DNA of 64,000 nucleotides. It comes from Micromonospora sp. Llam0. GTDB taxonomy: Bacteria > Actinomycetota > Actinomycetes > Mycobacteriales > Micromonosporaceae. Every line of letters starts with the position of its first letter. Within the stretch, counting starts at the first letter, position 1. A program made the position numbers and the translations under genes. The notes beneath the pieces are model-generated. The model made no database searches, had not been told where the DNA came from, and worked only from the letters and a program-made list of their open reading frames with translations. The stretch spans positions 5,890,001-5,954,000 of the forward strand of contig NZ_RJJY01000001.1 of NCBI RefSeq assembly GCF_003751085.1, in the 5' to 3' direction. Of the stretch, positions 55,601-58,600 are shown in pieces.

Positions 55601-58600
55601 ACCTGACTGTCCCAGAACACCACCCGGCCGTCGTCATCGCGGAACACGTTGAACGCGTGCGCCACCGCACCATCCGCGCCGTTCACCACCACGATTCCCG
55701 ACGCGCCCGGCGAGGCGTCCGCCATCGCCGCCTCGATCGCGTCAATCCCCTGGACGTCGCGCAGCTCCGCGTTGGCGTACCACGCCAGCACTCCGATCTG
55801 GGTTGCCACCGACTCTGGTGCCTCGTACCGGCCGCCGATTCCTAACCGCTTCGACCGCCAGACCATGTCACTCACGATCGAGGTGAACACGCAGTTCGTA
55901 CCGGACTGCGTCGGATTGACCTTGACAGGTTCCAGATCCGGATCAGCGGCCAGGAACTTGTCCCGGTCCACCGTCGGTCCCACCGGCACCCAACCAGCCC
56001 GGGAAGCCCGGCCCGCGCGAGCCACCTCACCGGTCGTCGGCGCAGGTGGCGGCGCAGGCTTGTACCGGGGAACCGACGGCGGCGGCGGTCCGACGGCCGG
56101 AAACGGATCACCCGGCGGAACCGCCGACAAGTTCCGCCGTACTTCCTCGCGCACCAGCAGCGCGTCGGCCGTATCGAGCACACCCTCGTGGGCCGCAAGC
56201 AGCGTCTCTGCCCGAGCCGCCGCCACGTCCCGCGACGAGCCGTCGAGCAGCAGCGACGTCGCCACCTTCCCGGCCGGCCGGGTCTGCCAGTCGGTCCGGC
56301 CCAGATGGTCTGTCCGTCGACCGGGCCGCAGCTGCATGATTCGCAGCTCCCACCGGATCCCCTCGATCGCGGCCGCCCGTCCGAGGCCGTCGCGACGCGC
56401 ACCGTCCGGTGCGGGGCGACGGGCCAGCCAGGCCGCCACCGCCCCGGAAAGCTGGGCCGCCACTGAGTCAGCGTCCGCGCCCCGGCTGATCAGGATCTCG
56501 GCCCCGTCCGGGTCGTCCCGCAGCGACAGCACCGAGCCTTCAGGCGCACCCGCTGGCGGCCCATCGACCAGGCGCATCGGGATGCGACCGGTGTCGGTGC
56601 CGTACGCCGCGCTGCCCCGGTCCGTCCGCAGGCGCAGCACCGGATCCCCGCCGCTGCCGACCACCTCGGCATCGAGCAAGCCGGGCAGTCGCGTCGCGGC
56701 CAGGAACCGCATCGCCTGGTCGGCCACGCCGAAGATCTCCCCGGACCGGTCAGCGGCGAACCGGTCAACGGCGGACCGGGCACCGGACGGGCCGCCATCC
56801 GCTGTCGGGTCGGTGGAGCTCAGCGGATCGGTGGCTACCGACGCCGTCTCCCGGTCGCTGTCCGTCGGACGCGAGCCGGGATCTGACGCCGACCCGGCGG
56901 CTGGCGACCGGGTCGTGGTCAGCGGCATCGGTACGCCGACCAGACCGACCGGGTCGTCGCTTTCCGTGTCTATCCCGTCGTTACGTGTCGTGCCGCCACG
57001 TGCCCCGTCGCCACGTGCCCCGTCGCCACGTGCCCCGTCGCCACGTGCCCCGTCGCCACTACGGGTCTCGGCTGGACGCGGCGGGGTCGCGCTCTCCACC
57101 GCCGGCGGTGTCTGCCGGCCAGCGGCCGCCTGTTCGGGCTGCTGGCGCCCCGGGTCACGGACCGTCCGTTCGGCAGCGCTCGCCGGGACCTCGGCGGTGG
57201 GCTGCCGTGACTGATCCACAGCGGATACCCGCTGGTCGGGGGTGAGTGTCGGGACCGCTGCGGCGCCGGTCTCCGTCTCACTCGCCTCGGATTCCACCGC
57301 CCCGAGGTCGTCGACGTCGGCGACGTCCTGCGAGGTGAGGAACTGGGTGAGCCCCTCGGGTTGGCGTCCGACGGCATCCTCGTCAACGGAGGATCTGGGG
57401 GCGGTGGGTGCAGTGCTGGTCGCCGGTGGGCTGGCGGTCGCCGGTGGGGTGGCGGCCGCCGCCCGCTGCGCACCGGAATCCTTTGCCACTGGCGCCGGTG
57501 CGTCCGACTGGACCACCGAGGTGTTCCGAACGTCCACGCTGCCGACTTGGATAGAGCGCGGCTGACCACCACCGACGGTCTCGTTCGACGCTTGCTCGGC
57601 CGAGTCATCCGGCGCGACCTGCACTGGATCGGGGGCGGCTCCGTCCGCCGAAAGATCCGGGTCGCCCAAGGTCGTCGGCGCGACGACCGGATCGCCAGCG
57701 ACCGGATCCGCATAACTACTCGGCGGCGGGCTGCCGTTCTCCGCCGAGACCGTCTCCGGCAACACCGTCTCCGGCGACGGGGCAGCCGCACCTTGGGCCT
57801 CGGTCGTCCCGGGCCGGACGCTGTCACCGGCACGGCTCCCCTCGCTGCCCCGGCTCCCCTCGCCAACCCGGGTGCCCTCGCCGCCCCGGGTGCCCTCCCC
57901 TGCACGGGTCTGGGTCTCCGACTGGCGGGCGCTGCCGGTCTCGCCGCGCTGAGACGGCTCAGTCCGCCCGGCGGTGTCGCCGGAACGCGTACCACCCTCG
58001 GCTGTCTGCGCAGCCACGGCACCGCCGCCCAGGACACCGGTGACCGGACCGGTCCGTCCGGATCCGCCGGCGCCGTTCTGATCCGCCGCCTGCCCACCGT
58101 TCTGGTCAGCGATCTCGCCGGCGGCCGGAGCGCCGTTCATCTCCCCGTCGACGACCGACGCTTCGGGCTGCCCGTTGGCGGTACGGAAGGCGTCCGTACC
58201 GGCCGGACCACCGCCGATCTGGCTGTTGACAGAACCGACGGAACCGATGGAGCTGTCCTCGCCGTCGACCCGGCCGCCGGCGTCGACCGGTGAGACCAGG
58301 TCACCGAGCGAACTGGTGACCGGTACCCCGCCGGCCCGATCGTCGCCGCCCGAAGCCGGCGTGTCCGCCGCCCCACGGCCAGCGCCCACCCCGTCGACAG
58401 CCCCGACGCTCCCCTGCCCGGCGAACCCTTGCTGCTGGGCCTGGATTCTGCCGCCAAACCCGACCAGACCAGGCACTCCGCTACTCGGCAGGATGTTGGC
58501 CGCTGCGTAGTCGAGGAGCCGGTCGTCCTCGTCGTCGGTTGCCCAGTCCTGGGAGTCGTCGTCAGACCAGATGCTCGATCCGTCGTCGCCGAGCAACCGT

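Noticed and set aside
57000..57060. CRISPR-like array
   Set aside because: The repeats are 15 bp, in frame, without spacers, and encode a protein linker.
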